From positions 647,683 through 711,682 of the forward strand of contig NZ_JACIDJ010000001.1 of NCBI RefSeq assembly GCF_014196305.1: a stretch of DNA of 64,000 nt. The letters run 5' to 3'. The DNA comes from Roseococcus suduntuyensis (GTDB taxonomy: Bacteria; Pseudomonadota; Alphaproteobacteria; Acetobacterales; Acetobacteraceae). Shown here piece by piece: positions 16,977 to 26,243 of the stretch. Every line of letters begins with the position of its first letter. The stretch's first letter is position 1. Both the position numbers and the translations under genes were made by a program. The notes beneath the pieces were generated by a model. It did no database searches, was not told where the DNA came from, and saw nothing but the letters and a program-made list of their open reading frames with translations.

Positions 16977-17459
16977 TCACCCTTTGGCGAAGACGCCCTG
17001 TGCCATGCGCTCCAGCGCGGCGCGCAACTCGCCCTCCGGCAGGGTGTCGAGCCGCGCGACGGTGCCCTGGGGCAGTTCGGCGGGCGGGGGCGCGGGTTTG
17101 CGGGCGGGCAGGGCGCGCGGGGCGCGCTGGCGGAAGGACAGGCGGCTGACGGCCACCCGGCCCAGATGGGCGTTCACCCGGTCCATCACCACCGGCCCCA
17201 GAAGGCTGAGTTCCATGGCCGCCGGCCCGGTGCAGGCGAGCGTCAGCGTGCCGGCCGAGAGCTTCACCGGCTCGGCCATCGCGGCCAGCTCGGGCCCCAT
17301 GATGGCGGGCCAGTCGGCGATGATCTGGGCCGCGGCGGCGCTGCGGCGGCGGAAGGCCGGGCGGGCCAGGCGCGGGATCAGCGCGCCCAGCTCATGCGGG
17401 CCGCGATATGCGGGCGCCGGGCTGGACAGCGGCGCCGGCGCCCCTTCCTTCTTCGTCAT
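16977..17459 (-). CDS. DUF721 (DciA-like) protein
   Basis: 160-residue DUF721 protein. The recognisable part is FRRRSAAAAQIIADWPAIMGPELAAMAEPVKLSAGTLTLACTGPAAMELSLLGPVVMDRVNAHLG, where W..I.G...A....P..L..G.L.......A..L......I..R.N...G is the family pattern. Some DUF721 proteins (DciA) load the replicative helicase. The start chosen at 17459 gives MTKKEGAP; its initiation codon overlaps the possible first ATG of the divergent mutY gene, so the two genes have no space between them. DUF721 next to mutY is conserved in many alphaproteobacteria. Confidence 0.85.
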   Translation of the reverse strand: MTKKEGAPAPLSSPAPAYRGPHELGALIPRLARPAFRRRSAAAAQIIADWPAIMGPELAAMAEPVKLSAGTLTLACTGPAAMELSLLGPVVMDRVNAHLGRVAVSRLSFRQRAPRALPARKPAPPPAELPQGTVARLDTLPEGELRAALERMAQGVFAKG

Positions 17460-17460
17460 G

Positions 17461-18501
17461 ATGAAAGCCTCCGCCCAGGACCTGCTGGATTGGTATGACC
17501 GTGGCGCCCGCCGCCTGCCCTGGCGCGGCACGGCCGACCCATACCGCATCTGGATCAGCGAGGTCATGCTGCAACAGACGACGGTGGCGGCGGTCGGGCC
17601 ACGTTATGCGCGTTTCCTGGCGCGCTTCCCCGATGTGGCGGCGCTGGCGGCCGCCGAATGGGCGGAGCTGGCCGAGGAATGGGCGGGCCTTGGCTACTAT
17701 GCCCGCGCGCGCAACCTGCACGCGGCGGCGCGCGCCATCATGGCCGGCGCAATACCCGCAACGGTGGAGGGCTGGCGCGCCCTGCCGGGCATCGGCCCCT
17801 ATACGGCGGCGGCCATCGGCGCCATCGCGCTGGGCGCGCCGGTGGTGCCGATGGATGGCAATGTGGAACGCGTTGTGGCCCGGCTGCACGCGGTGGAGGC
17901 GCCGCTGCCGGGCGCGCGGGCGGAGCTGGCGCGGCTGGGCCAGCTTTTCACCACCCAACCCGCCATGCGCGCCAGGCCGGGCGACTTCGCCCAGGCGCTG
18001 TTCGACCTGGGCGCCACCATCTGCACCCCCCGCAACCCCGCCTGCGCGCTCTGCCCTTGGCGCGAGGCCTGCCGGGGCTTCGCGCTGGGCCTCGCACCCA
18101 GCCTGCCGCGCAAGGCGCCGAAAGCCGCGCGGACGCAACTTCATGGGGTGCATTTCGCGCTGCTGGACGGGCAAGGCCGCCTGCTGCTGCAACGCCGGCC
18201 GGAAAGCGGCCTGCTGGGCGGCATGCTGGCCCTGCCCGGCACCCCCTGGCGCGCGCAACCCTGGACCGCCGAGGAGGCCTCGCCCCACGCCCCCCTGGCC
18301 GGGGTGAACTGGCGCCCCCTGCCGGGCGAGGCGCGCCATGGCTTCACCCATCGCGACCTGACCATGACGCTCTGGGCCGCCCGCACGCCCCGCCTGCCCG
18401 AGGGCGCGGAGGCCCTGCCGCTGGAGGAAGCCCTCCGCCACATGCCGAGCGCCATGCGCAAGCTGCTGGCGCTGCTGGGCCCGGGATTCACGGCCCCTTA
18501 A
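17461..18501 (+). CDS. mutY: A/G-specific adenine glycosylase MutY
   Basis: 346-residue base-excision repair glycosylase that removes A opposite 8-oxoG. The catalytic Glu is at 34 in ISEVMLQQT, the helix-hairpin-helix is ALPGIGPYTAAAIGAIALG with catalytic Asp at 132 (PMDGNVERV), and the 4Fe-4S cluster cysteines are at 188, 195, 198 and 204 (C-x6-C-x2-C-x5-C). The C-terminal third (GVHFALLDGQGRLLLQRRPESGLLGGMLALPG) is the NUDIX-like 8-oxoG recognition domain. I use the second of two adjacent ATGs, which matches the family N-terminus (MKASAQDLLDWYD). Confidence 0.97.
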   Translation: MKASAQDLLDWYDRGARRLPWRGTADPYRIWISEVMLQQTTVAAVGPRYARFLARFPDVAALAAAEWAELAEEWAGLGYYARARNLHAAARAIMAGAIPATVEGWRALPGIGPYTAAAIGAIALGAPVVPMDGNVERVVARLHAVEAPLPGARAELARLGQLFTTQPAMRARPGDFAQALFDLGATICTPRNPACALCPWREACRGFALGLAPSLPRKAPKAARTQLHGVHFALLDGQGRLLLQRRPESGLLGGMLALPGTPWRAQPWTAEEASPHAPLAGVNWRPLPGEARHGFTHRDLTMTLWAARTPRLPEGAEALPLEEALRHMPSAMRKLLALLGPGFTAP

Positions 18502-18553
18502 CCGGCCGGCGGCAGGATGCCCGCGCGGCAGAAGGCCGCGGACGGGGATCATC

Positions 18554-19615
18554 TTGGCCAAGCGCGGCAAGGACAAGGGCGGCACGATCGTCATCAAGAA
18601 GATCGAGGAAGGCGGCCATGGGCATCATGGCGGCGCCTGGAAGGTCGCCTACGCCGATTTCGTGACCGCCATGATGGCCTTCTTCCTGCTGATGTGGCTG
18701 CTGAACGCGACCACCGAGGAACAGCGCCGCGGCCTGGCGGATTTCTTCAACCCATCCAATGCCCTGGCAACCGGCCAATCGGGCATCGGCATGCCCTTCG
18801 GCGGCATGACACCGCACAGCGTCGGACAGATGACGGCCGATACGGGCTCGGTCCGGATCGAGCGCGGGCCCCGCCCCACCCAGTCCGATGCCGATGAGGA
18901 CCAGGAGGAAGTCATCCCGCCCATCGCCGACCAGTCCAACCCCAACGCCCCGCCCGGCGAGGAGAACAGCGCGCCCCCGCGCCGCGTGGCGGAGGGCGAG
19001 GCTGGCAGCATCGAGGGAACGGCCGAACCGGGCGCCGGCCCCATCACCGAACTGGGCACGCCCGGCACCGATGGCGCGATGGGCGAGGCCGCCGCCGCCG
19101 CGCGCGAACGTCAGATCGCCGCCGTGGAGGCCGAGCAGGTGTCGCTGGAGGAAGCCGCCGACGCCCTGCGCGCCGCCTTCACCGCCGACCCGGCGCTGGC
19201 GGAACTGGCCCGGCAGATGCTGGTCGAGATCGTGCCCGAGGGGCTGCGAATCCAGATGCTGGAGAGCGACGGCACGCCCATGTTCGGCACCGGCGGCGCC
19301 ACGCCCAATGACCGCACGCGCCGCGCCATCCGGGCCGTGGCGGAAGCGGTGGCGGCCCTGCCCAACCCGCTGACCGTGACGGGCCATACCGACAGCACGC
19401 CCTTCCGCGGCGGCACCCGCACCAACTGGGACCTTTCCGCGGACCGCGCCAACGCCACCCGCCGCCTGTTGATGGAGGGCGGCGTGGCCGAGGCGCGGCT
19501 GCGCGGCGTGATCGGCATGGCCGACCGCGAGCCCCTCCTCCCCGAGGATCCCCGTGCGGCGGGCAACCGTCGCGTGTCCGTCACCCTCCTGCGCCAGGCG
19601 GAGATGCCGCGATGA
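18554..19615 (+). CDS. motB: Flagellar stator protein MotB
   Basis: 353-residue MotB with a short basic cytoplasmic N-terminus, the single transmembrane helix containing the proton-binding Asp at 35 (AWKVAYADFVTAMMAFFLLMWLL), the plug region, a long acidic/Pro-rich linker (about 100-190) and a C-terminal OmpA-like peptidoglycan-binding domain with TVTGHTDSTPF and LSADRANATRRLL. The start is a TTG with a GGGGA Shine-Dalgarno about 9 nt upstream; the nearby ATG at 18517 is in another frame. It overlaps motA by four bases. Gene order is motB-motA, the reverse of the enterobacterial order, and no other flagellar gene is nearby. Confidence 0.95.
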   Translation: MAKRGKDKGGTIVIKKIEEGGHGHHGGAWKVAYADFVTAMMAFFLLMWLLNATTEEQRRGLADFFNPSNALATGQSGIGMPFGGMTPHSVGQMTADTGSVRIERGPRPTQSDADEDQEEVIPPIADQSNPNAPPGEENSAPPRRVAEGEAGSIEGTAEPGAGPITELGTPGTDGAMGEAAAAARERQIAAVEAEQVSLEEAADALRAAFTADPALAELARQMLVEIVPEGLRIQMLESDGTPMFGTGGATPNDRTRRAIRAVAEAVAALPNPLTVTGHTDSTPFRGGTRTNWDLSADRANATRRLLMEGGVAEARLRGVIGMADREPLLPEDPRAAGNRRVSVTLLRQAEMPR

Positions 19616-20478
19616 CCACGATCGGTGGCTTCATCTTCCTGCTCATCATGGTGTTCGGCGGATATCTGATCGCCGGCGGGAAGTTCGACATCATCATCAA
19701 GGCGCTGCCCTTCGAGATGATGATGATCGGCGGCGCCGCCGTCGGTTCCTTCCTGATGGCCAACTCGATGCACGACGTGAAGCACACGCTGGGTGGCATC
19801 GGGAAGATCATCAAGGGCGGCAAGTTCAAGAAGCAGGACTACACGGACCTGCTTTCGCTTCTCTACTTCTTCGTGCGGCTGGCCCAGACCAAGGGCGCGA
19901 TGGCGCTGGAGCCGCATATCGAGAAGCCAAGCGAAAGCGCCGCTTTCGCCAAGTTTCCGCGCATCCTGGCCGATCACCACGCCACCGATCTGATCTGCGA
20001 CTACCTCCGCATGGTGGGCATGAATGCCGATGACCCGCACCAGATCGAGGACACCATGTCGCGGGAGCTCAAGAAGATCAAAGAGGAGGAACTGCACTCC
20101 TCCCACGCGCTCCAGAGCGTGGCCGATGCCTTCCCGGCGCTGGGGATCGTCGCGGCCGTGCTGGGCGTCATCAAGACCATGGCCTCCATCGACCAGCCCC
20201 CCGCGGTGCTCGGCAAGATGATCGGCGGCGCGCTGGTCGGCACCTTCCTGGGCGTGCTGCTGGCCTATGGCCTGACCGGCCCCATGGCCTCGCGGCTGAA
20301 GGGCGTGGTCGAAGAGGAGTCCTACTATTACGAGGTGATCCGCGCCGTCATCGTCGCCCACCTGCACGGCAATGCCCCGCAGGTCTCGGTGGAGACGGGC
20401 CGCAAGGTCGCTCCCACCCAACACATGCCCAGCTTCGCGGAAATGGATGCCGCCCTTCAGGAACTGACCATCACTTGA
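19612..20478 (+). CDS. motA: Flagellar stator protein MotA
   Basis: 288-residue MotA with four transmembrane helices. The N-terminal helix pair starts TIGGFIFLLIMVFGGYLIAGG. The cytoplasmic loop has the charged torque-generating region (LLYFFVRLAQTKGAMALEPHIEKP). Helices 3-4 carry the conserved prolines in AFPALGIVAAVLGVIKTM and AYGLTGPMASRL. Full family length. It forms the proton-conducting stator with MotB. Coupled to motB by ATGA. Confidence 0.96.
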   Translation: MTTIGGFIFLLIMVFGGYLIAGGKFDIIIKALPFEMMMIGGAAVGSFLMANSMHDVKHTLGGIGKIIKGGKFKKQDYTDLLSLLYFFVRLAQTKGAMALEPHIEKPSESAAFAKFPRILADHHATDLICDYLRMVGMNADDPHQIEDTMSRELKKIKEEELHSSHALQSVADAFPALGIVAAVLGVIKTMASIDQPPAVLGKMIGGALVGTFLGVLLAYGLTGPMASRLKGVVEEESYYYEVIRAVIVAHLHGNAPQVSVETGRKVAPTQHMPSFAEMDAALQELTIT

Positions 20479-20510
20479 CGGAAGGGCGGGCCGCCCCTCC
20501 CCTTCCGGCC

Positions 20511-20969
20511 ATGGACCTGCCCGAACATTTCCGCGCCCAGGCGCATTCCCCCTTCCATGACCTGCTCGGCATCGAGATCATCCTCTGGGAGGAGGGGCTG
20601 GCGCGGCTGCGCTGCATCCCCGGCCCCATGCACGGCAACCGCTCCGGCATCGTGCATGGCGGGGTGATGCTGGCCCTGCTGGACCAGGCCAATGCCTTCG
20701 CCGGCCTGTTCTGCCCCGCCCCGGGGCGCAAGCGCCATGCCGTGACGCTCGACCTCGACACGCGCTTCACCGGGCAGGGGCGACTGGGCGTGCCACTGAT
20801 CGCGGAGGGGCGGCTGGTCACGGCCGGGCGCAACGTCTTCTTCGCCCGCGGCGAGGTGCGGGACGAGGGGGGCACGCTGGTGGCTTTTGGCGCCTCCACC
20901 CACCGCTACCGCGCCGGCAGCCACGCCCTGGAAGGCGTGCCGGCAATGGGGGCCGACGGCGACGCTTGA
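20511..20969 (+). CDS. PaaI-type hotdog-fold thioesterase
   Basis: 152-residue single-domain hotdog protein. The active-site region is NRSGIVHGGVMLALLDQANAFAG (HGG motif plus the acidic residue six to seven positions later), followed by a strand pair with AVTLDLDTRFTGQGRLG. It likely hydrolyses acyl- or phenylacetyl-CoA thioesters; the specific substrate cannot be read from sequence. The start is uncertain: I use the ATG at 20511, but a TTG at 20475 overlapping the motA stop (TTGA) would add 12 residues. The gene may be carried on the mot transcript. Confidence 0.85.
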   Translation: MDLPEHFRAQAHSPFHDLLGIEIILWEEGLARLRCIPGPMHGNRSGIVHGGVMLALLDQANAFAGLFCPAPGRKRHAVTLDLDTRFTGQGRLGVPLIAEGRLVTAGRNVFFARGEVRDEGGTLVAFGASTHRYRAGSHALEGVPAMGADGDA

Positions 20970-21028
20970 CGCTGGGGGGCAAGTTATGCGGATTGTCATG
21001 GACATCCCTCCATGACGGACGCGAGCCC

Positions 21029-22636
21029 ATGATGCCGAGCCTTCCCAAGCGCGCCCTTCTCACTGGCGGTGGCGCCGCCCTGGCCGCCGCCGCCCTGCCC
21101 GGCGCGCGGGAGGCGCAGGCCCAGACGCCGCGCACCGCGCTGGTGATCGCGGCCCAGATCGACGATCTGGTGGCGCTGGACCCGCACCACTCCTTCGAGG
21201 TGACGGGCAGCGACCTGCTGAAGAACGTCTATGACCAGCTCTTCGTCCTGGACCCGACCAAGGACACCGCCGAGCTGCAGCCCGGCATCGCCGAGAGCTT
21301 CACCGTCAGCGAGGACGGCAAGACCTACACCTTCCGCATCCGCCAGGGCGTGCGCTTCCATTCGGGCAACGCGCTGACGGCGGCCGACGTGGTCTATTCG
21401 CTGCGCCGCCCGCTGATGATCAACCGCACGCCCGCCTTCATGTTCCGCAGCGTGGGTCTCACGCGCGACAATGTGGAGCAGAACGTCCGCCAGACCGGCG
21501 ATTTCGAGGTCCAGGTCACCTTCAACCAGGCCTATGCGCCCACGCTGATCCAGAACCTGTTCACGGCCAACATCGCCTCGGTGCTGGACAGCCGTCTGGT
21601 GCAGCAGAATGCCGGCGACGACATGGGCAATGCCTGGCTGAACCGCAACTCCGCGGCGTCGGGCGCCTATCGCCTGGTGCGCTACCAGCCCAATGAAAGC
21701 TACACGCTGGAGCGCAACGACCAGTGGTGGCGTGGCCGCGCCAACCTGCAGCGCGTCATTGTCCGCCATGTGCCCGAGGCCGCGACGCAGCGCCTGCTGC
21801 TGGAGCGCGGCGACGTGGACGTGGCGCGCAACCTGACGCCGACCGACATCACCGCGCTGCGCGGCCGGCCCAACATCAGCCTCGCGGAATTCCCCCGCGG
21901 CACCATCCAGTATTTCAGCGCCAACCTGACCTTCCCGCTGCTGCAGAACCCGAAGGTGGTCGAGGCGCTGAAGTATCTCGTGGACTATGACGGGATCGCG
22001 AACAACCTGCTGCCGGGCCAGGTCTTCCCGCACCAGAGCTTCATCCCCCGCGCCATCCTGGGCGCCGTGGACACGCGGCCCTACACCTATGACCCCGACC
22101 GCGCGCGCCGCCTGCTGGCCGAGGCCGGGCACGCCAACGGCATCGCGCTGACCATTGATACGGCGAACAGCTTCCCCTCGCTGGACGTGGCGCAGACGCT
22201 CCAGGCCAGCATGGCCCGCGGCGGCGTGCGGCTGGAGGTGCTGCCGGCCACGGGCGCCCAGGTGCTGGCCAAGTTCCGCGCGCGGAACCACCAGCTCTTC
22301 ATCGGCATCTGGGGCCTGGGCTATCCGGACCCGCACTACAATGCGGACAGCTTCAGCAGCAACCCGCCGGGCACGGACAACCCGGGCAAGCTCACCTGGC
22401 GCAATGGCTGGGACATTCCCGAGCTGACCCGGCGCACCGAATCCGCGATGACCGAGCGCGACCAGAACGCCCGCGCCGCCATCTACCGCCAGATCCAGGA
22501 GGAGTTCATGAACACCTCCCCCTTCGCGATCTTCGCGCAGCAGCAGGTGCAGGTGGCGCACCGTTCCAACCTGCGCGGCTACATGGCGAGCTCGCCGGGG
22601 CTGTCGGCCATCTACTGGCTCGCGAACAAGGGCTGA
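21029..22636 (+). CDS. ABC peptide/opine-type solute-binding protein (SBP family 5)
   Basis: 535-residue extracellular binding protein of the DppA/OppA family. The export signal is PKRALLTGGGAALAAAALPGAREAQAQ. Characteristic regions are LDPHHSFEVTGSDLLKNVYDQLF, the conserved GIAESFTVSEDGKTYTFRIR...VRFHSGNALTAADVVYSLRR, and ASGAYRLVRYQPNESYTLERN. It is followed by two permease and two ATPase genes, which completes an importer. Two adjacent ATGs (21029 and 21032) are possible starts; a longer form from 20966 would bury the signal peptide. The substrate may be peptides, opines or other small solutes. Confidence 0.93.
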   Translation: MMPSLPKRALLTGGGAALAAAALPGAREAQAQTPRTALVIAAQIDDLVALDPHHSFEVTGSDLLKNVYDQLFVLDPTKDTAELQPGIAESFTVSEDGKTYTFRIRQGVRFHSGNALTAADVVYSLRRPLMINRTPAFMFRSVGLTRDNVEQNVRQTGDFEVQVTFNQAYAPTLIQNLFTANIASVLDSRLVQQNAGDDMGNAWLNRNSAASGAYRLVRYQPNESYTLERNDQWWRGRANLQRVIVRHVPEAATQRLLLERGDVDVARNLTPTDITALRGRPNISLAEFPRGTIQYFSANLTFPLLQNPKVVEALKYLVDYDGIANNLLPGQVFPHQSFIPRAILGAVDTRPYTYDPDRARRLLAEAGHANGIALTIDTANSFPSLDVAQTLQASMARGGVRLEVLPATGAQVLAKFRARNHQLFIGIWGLGYPDPHYNADSFSSNPPGTDNPGKLTWRNGWDIPELTRRTESAMTERDQNARAAIYRQIQEEFMNTSPFAIFAQQQVQVAHRSNLRGYMASSPGLSAIYWLANKG

Positions 22637-22640
22637 TTCC

Positions 22641-23681
22641 ATGAGTGCCTCCATGGGCGGGGCCGGCGCGCTGCGAGGCGCCCGCCGGGGGGGCGAATTC
22701 GTCCTCCAGGTGGCGCTGACGCTGCTGGGCCTGCTGGCCGTCACCTTCTTCATCGGCCGGGTCGTGCCCATTGATCCGGTGCTGGCCGTGGTGGGGGACC
22801 AGGCACCGCGCGACGTCTATGAGGCGGTGCGCGCGGAGCTGGGCCTCGACCAGCCGCTGTGGATGCAATTCTGGCTCTACGTCCAGAAGATGGCGGTGGG
22901 GGATTTCGGCACCTCGCTGGTGACCAACCGGCCGGTGCTGGACGACATCGCCCGCGTGTTCCCGGCCACGCTGGAGCTGGCCACCATCGCCACCATCATC
23001 GGCGTGGTGCTGGGCGTGCCCATGGGCATCGCGGGCGCGGTGTACCAGGACCGCTGGCCGGACCAGCTGGTGCGCGTGATCGGCCTGGTGGGCTATTCCG
23101 TGCCCATCTTCTGGCTGGGCATCATGGGGCTGCTGGTGTTCTACGGCATCCTGGGCTGGGTCGCGGGGCCGGGGCGGCTTGGTGTGTTCTTCGAGGACAT
23201 CGTGACGCCCATCACGGGCGTGATCCTGATTGACGCGGCCATCGCGGGCGAGTGGGAGGTGTTCTGGAACGCCGTCAGCCATGTGGTGCTGCCGGCGGCG
23301 GTGCTGGGCTATTTCTCCATCGCCTATATCGCGCGCATGACGCGGTCCTTCATGCTGGACCAGCTCAGCCAGGAATATGTCATCACGGCGCGGGCCAAGG
23401 GGCTGTCCGAGGCGCGCATCATCTGGGTGCACGCGCTGAAGAACATCTCAGTCCAGCTCATCACCGTGATCGCGCTGTCCTATGCGCGGCTGCTGGAAGG
23501 CGCGGTGCTGACCGAGACGGTCTTCGCCTGGCCGGGCCTCGGCCGCTACCTCACCACCGCGCTGCTGGCGGCCGACATGAACGCGGTGCTGGGCGGCACG
23601 CTGGTGGTGGGCGCCGTCTTCGTGGGACTGAACCTGCTGTCCGATGCGCTCTACAAACTCATGGACCCGAGGGCCCGATGA
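22641..23681 (+). CDS. ABC importer permease, DppB type
   Basis: 346-residue inner-membrane permease with about six helices. Family features are RAELGLDQPLWMQFWLYVQKMAVGDFGTSL after the first helix, the TLELATIATIIGVVLGVPMGI helix, and the EAA loop YVITARAKGLSEARIIWVHALKN that contacts the ATPase. It begins 4 nt after the binding-protein stop and overlaps the next permease by ATGA. Confidence 0.94.
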   Translation: MSASMGGAGALRGARRGGEFVLQVALTLLGLLAVTFFIGRVVPIDPVLAVVGDQAPRDVYEAVRAELGLDQPLWMQFWLYVQKMAVGDFGTSLVTNRPVLDDIARVFPATLELATIATIIGVVLGVPMGIAGAVYQDRWPDQLVRVIGLVGYSVPIFWLGIMGLLVFYGILGWVAGPGRLGVFFEDIVTPITGVILIDAAIAGEWEVFWNAVSHVVLPAAVLGYFSIAYIARMTRSFMLDQLSQEYVITARAKGLSEARIIWVHALKNISVQLITVIALSYARLLEGAVLTETVFAWPGLGRYLTTALLAADMNAVLGGTLVVGAVFVGLNLLSDALYKLMDPRAR

Positions 23682-24604
23682 ATAATCCGCGCACCTCCGG
23701 CGCGACGAGCAACTGGCGCGCGCAACTTCTCACCGACACCCCCGCCTCGCGCAATCAGGCGCGGCTGGGGCAGTTCTATCGCGGCTGGCTGCAGTTCAAG
23801 CGGAACAAGCTGGCGGTGCTTGGCCTGTTGATCGTGCTGCTGCTGATCGTCGTGGCCGCCTTCGCGCCCTGGATCGCGACGCATGACCCCTACGCCCAGG
23901 ACCTGTCGCGGCGCCTGCTGCCGCCGGGCACGCCGGGCAACTGGCTCGGCACCGACGAGTTCGGGCGCGACACCTTCTCGCGCCTGGTCTATGGCGCGCG
24001 CATCACGCTGATGATCGTGGTGCTGGTGGCGGCCATCGCGGCCCCCATCGGCCTGCTGGTGGGCACGGCGGCCGGTTATCTCGGCGGCTGGGTGGATGCG
24101 GTGCTGATGCGCCTCACCGACGTGTTCCTGGCCTTCCCCAGCCTGATCCTGGCGCTGGCCTTCGTGGCCGCGCTCGGGCCGGGCATCGAGAACGCCATCA
24201 TCGCCATCGCGCTGACCGCCTGGCCGCCCTATGCGCGCATCGCCCGTGCCGAGACCATCACCATCCGCAACAGCGACTACATCGCCGTGGCGCGGATGCA
24301 GGGGGCGCGGACGGCGCGCATTCTCTGGGCCTACATCATGCCGCTCTGCATCGCCTCGCTGGTGGTGCGGGTCACGCTGGACATGGCGGGGATCATCCTG
24401 ACCGCGGCCGGCCTGGGCTTCCTGGGTCTCGGCGCGCAGCCGCCCATGGCGGAGTGGGGCGCGATGATCTCGGCCGGGCGGCGCTATGTGCTGGACCAGT
24501 GGTGGGTCGCCACCATCCCCGGCATCGCCATCATCGTGGTCAGCCTCGCCTTCAACCTGCTGGGCGACGGGCTGCGCGACGTTCTGGACCCGCGCAAGTC
24601 ATGA
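23678..24604 (+). CDS. ABC importer permease, DppC type
   Basis: 308-residue partner permease. The N-terminal OppC_N region ([43 protein letters not shown]) and [24 protein letters not shown] are textbook DppC. The EAA loop is [23 protein letters not shown], and the C-terminal [20 protein letters not shown] is also typical. It is coupled by 4-nt overlaps on both sides, so all five importer genes form one operon. Confidence 0.95.
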   Translation: MNNPRTSGATSNWRAQLLTDTPASRNQARLGQFYRGWLQFKRNKLAVLGLLIVLLLIVVAAFAPWIATHDPYAQDLSRRLLPPGTPGNWLGTDEFGRDTFSRLVYGARITLMIVVLVAAIAAPIGLLVGTAAGYLGGWVDAVLMRLTDVFLAFPSLILALAFVAALGPGIENAIIAIALTAWPPYARIARAETITIRNSDYIAVARMQGARTARILWAYIMPLCIASLVVRVTLDMAGIILTAAGLGFLGLGAQPPMAEWGAMISAGRRYVLDQWWVATIPGIAIIVVSLAFNLLGDGLRDVLDPRKS

Positions 24605-25428
24605 GCACGCCGCTGCTGGAGGTCGAGGATCTCCGCGTCACCTTCCCCACGCCGACCGGGCCGTTCCGGGCGGTGCGGGGCGTGTCCTTCAGCCTGGGGC
24701 GGGAACGGCTGGGCATCGTGGGCGAAAGCGGCTCCGGCAAGTCGGTCACCGGCCGTTCGATCCTGCGCCTGCTGCCGCCGCACGCGCGGGTGGAGGCCAA
24801 ACGCCTCAGCTTCGACGGCCGCGACCTGCTGACCGCCAGCCCGCGCGAGATGCGGGCCCTGCGCGGCAGCCGCATCTCGCTGGTCATGCAGGACCCGAAA
24901 TACTCGCTGAACCCCGTGATGCGCGTGGGCGAGCAGATCGCCGAGGCGGTGCGCGACAAGGGCGCCGGCGCCCGCCGCCGCGCGATGGAGATGCTGGAGG
25001 CCGTCCGCATCCGCGACCCGGAGCGCGTCTTCAACCTCTACCCGCACGAGGTCTCGGGCGGCATGGGCCAGCGCATCATGATCGCGATGATGCTGGCGCC
25101 GGAACCTGACTTGCTGATCGCGGACGAACCCACCTCCGCCCTCGACGTCACGGTGCAGATGCAGGTGCTGGCCATCCTGGACGACCTGGTGGCCAAGCGC
25201 GGCATGGGGCTGATCTTCATCAGCCACGACCTCGACCTCGTCTCCTCCTTCTGCGACCGCGTGCTGGTGATGTATGGCGGCCGGGTGATGGAGGAACGCC
25301 ACGCGCGCGACCTGCGCCAGGCCACCCACCCCTACACCCAGGGCCTGCTGGACAGCCTGCCCCGCATTGATGACGACCGCGCCGAGCTGCCCACGCTCAA
25401 GCGCGACCCCGCCTGGCTGAAGGACTGA
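24601..25428 (+). CDS. ABC importer ATPase, DppD type
   Basis: 275-residue ATP-binding subunit. Walker A is GESGSGKS, the Q-loop is in [13 protein letters not shown], the signature is [14 protein letters not shown] (a GGM variant common in DppD), Walker B is [12 protein letters not shown], and the H-loop is ISHDLDLV. The [11 protein letters not shown] region near the end matches the oligopeptide-transporter C-terminal domain, but it is short: the Cys-rich iron-sulfur tail of many DppD proteins is missing. It pairs with the DppF-like ATPase next to it. Confidence 0.94.
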   Translation: MSTPLLEVEDLRVTFPTPTGPFRAVRGVSFSLGRERLGIVGESGSGKSVTGRSILRLLPPHARVEAKRLSFDGRDLLTASPREMRALRGSRISLVMQDPKYSLNPVMRVGEQIAEAVRDKGAGARRRAMEMLEAVRIRDPERVFNLYPHEVSGGMGQRIMIAMMLAPEPDLLIADEPTSALDVTVQMQVLAILDDLVAKRGMGLIFISHDLDLVSSFCDRVLVMYGGRVMEERHARDLRQATHPYTQGLLDSLPRIDDDRAELPTLKRDPAWLKD

Positions 25429-25432
25429 CCGC

Positions 25433-26206
25433 ATGATCCAGGTGCGGAACCTCAACGTGACCTTCGGGCAGGGTGCGCAGGCGGTGCGGGCGGTGCGCGA
25501 CGTGAACTTCTCCGTGGCCGAGGGCGAGAGCTTCGGCCTGGTGGGCGAAAGCGGCTCCGGCAAGTCCACCGCGCTGCGCGTGCTGGCGGGGCTGAACCCG
25601 CACTGGACGGGCGACGCCGCGGTGGCCGGCGTGTCCGTGGGCCAGCGCGACGACCGCCTGCCGCGCCTGGTGCAGATGGTGTTCCAGGACCCCTATTCCT
25701 CGCTGCACCCCCGCCACACCGTGGACCGCGCGCTGAGCGAGCCGCTGGAAATCCAGGGCATCGGGGATGTGGGGCCGCGTGTGGAGCGCGCGCTGTCGGA
25801 TGTGGGCCTCGGCCCCGCCTTCCGCTTCCGCTACCCCAACCAGCTCTCGGGTGGCCAGCGGCAGCGCGTGGCCATTGCACGCGCCTTGATGCTGGAGCCC
25901 AAGGTGCTGCTGCTGGATGAGCCGACCTCCGCGCTCGATGTCTCGGTGCAGGCGGAAATCCTGAACCTGCTGCGGCGCCTGCGCCGGGCCCATAACCTGA
26001 CCATGCTGCTGGTCTCCCACAACCTCGCGGTCATCGCGCATATGTGCGACCGGCTGGCGGTGATGAACCGCGGCGCCATCGTGGAAGAGATGGACGTGGC
26101 TACCCTGCGCCGCCAGGAACCGCGCGAGGCCTATACGCGCCAGCTCCTGCTCGCGAGCCGTGGCTATGACCGCGAGGTGGCGGCGAACATCGTCACCTAC
26201 GACTGA
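25433..26206 (+). CDS. ABC importer ATPase, DppF type
   Basis: 257-residue second ATPase subunit. Walker A is GESGSGKST, the Q-loop is MVFQDPYSSLHPRHTV, the signature is LSGGQRQRVAIARAL, Walker B is [12 protein letters not shown], and the H-loop is VSHNLAVI. Like its partner it has almost no C-terminal extension. It starts 4 nt after the previous gene and ends the importer operon; the convergent glucokinase gene ends 37 nt away. Confidence 0.94.
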   Translation: MIQVRNLNVTFGQGAQAVRAVRDVNFSVAEGESFGLVGESGSGKSTALRVLAGLNPHWTGDAAVAGVSVGQRDDRLPRLVQMVFQDPYSSLHPRHTVDRALSEPLEIQGIGDVGPRVERALSDVGLGPAFRFRYPNQLSGGQRQRVAIARALMLEPKVLLLDEPTSALDVSVQAEILNLLRRLRRAHNLTMLLVSHNLAVIAHMCDRLAVMNRGAIVEEMDVATLRRQEPREAYTRQLLLASRGYDREVAANIVTYD

Positions 26207-26243
26207 GGGCGCGCCTTGTCGGCGCTCGGTCCTGTGGGCTGCT

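Noticed and set aside
18517-18553. ATG at 18517 as the motB start
   Set aside because: It is in a different frame from the conserved MotB sequence; the TTG at 18554 with a Shine-Dalgarno fits.
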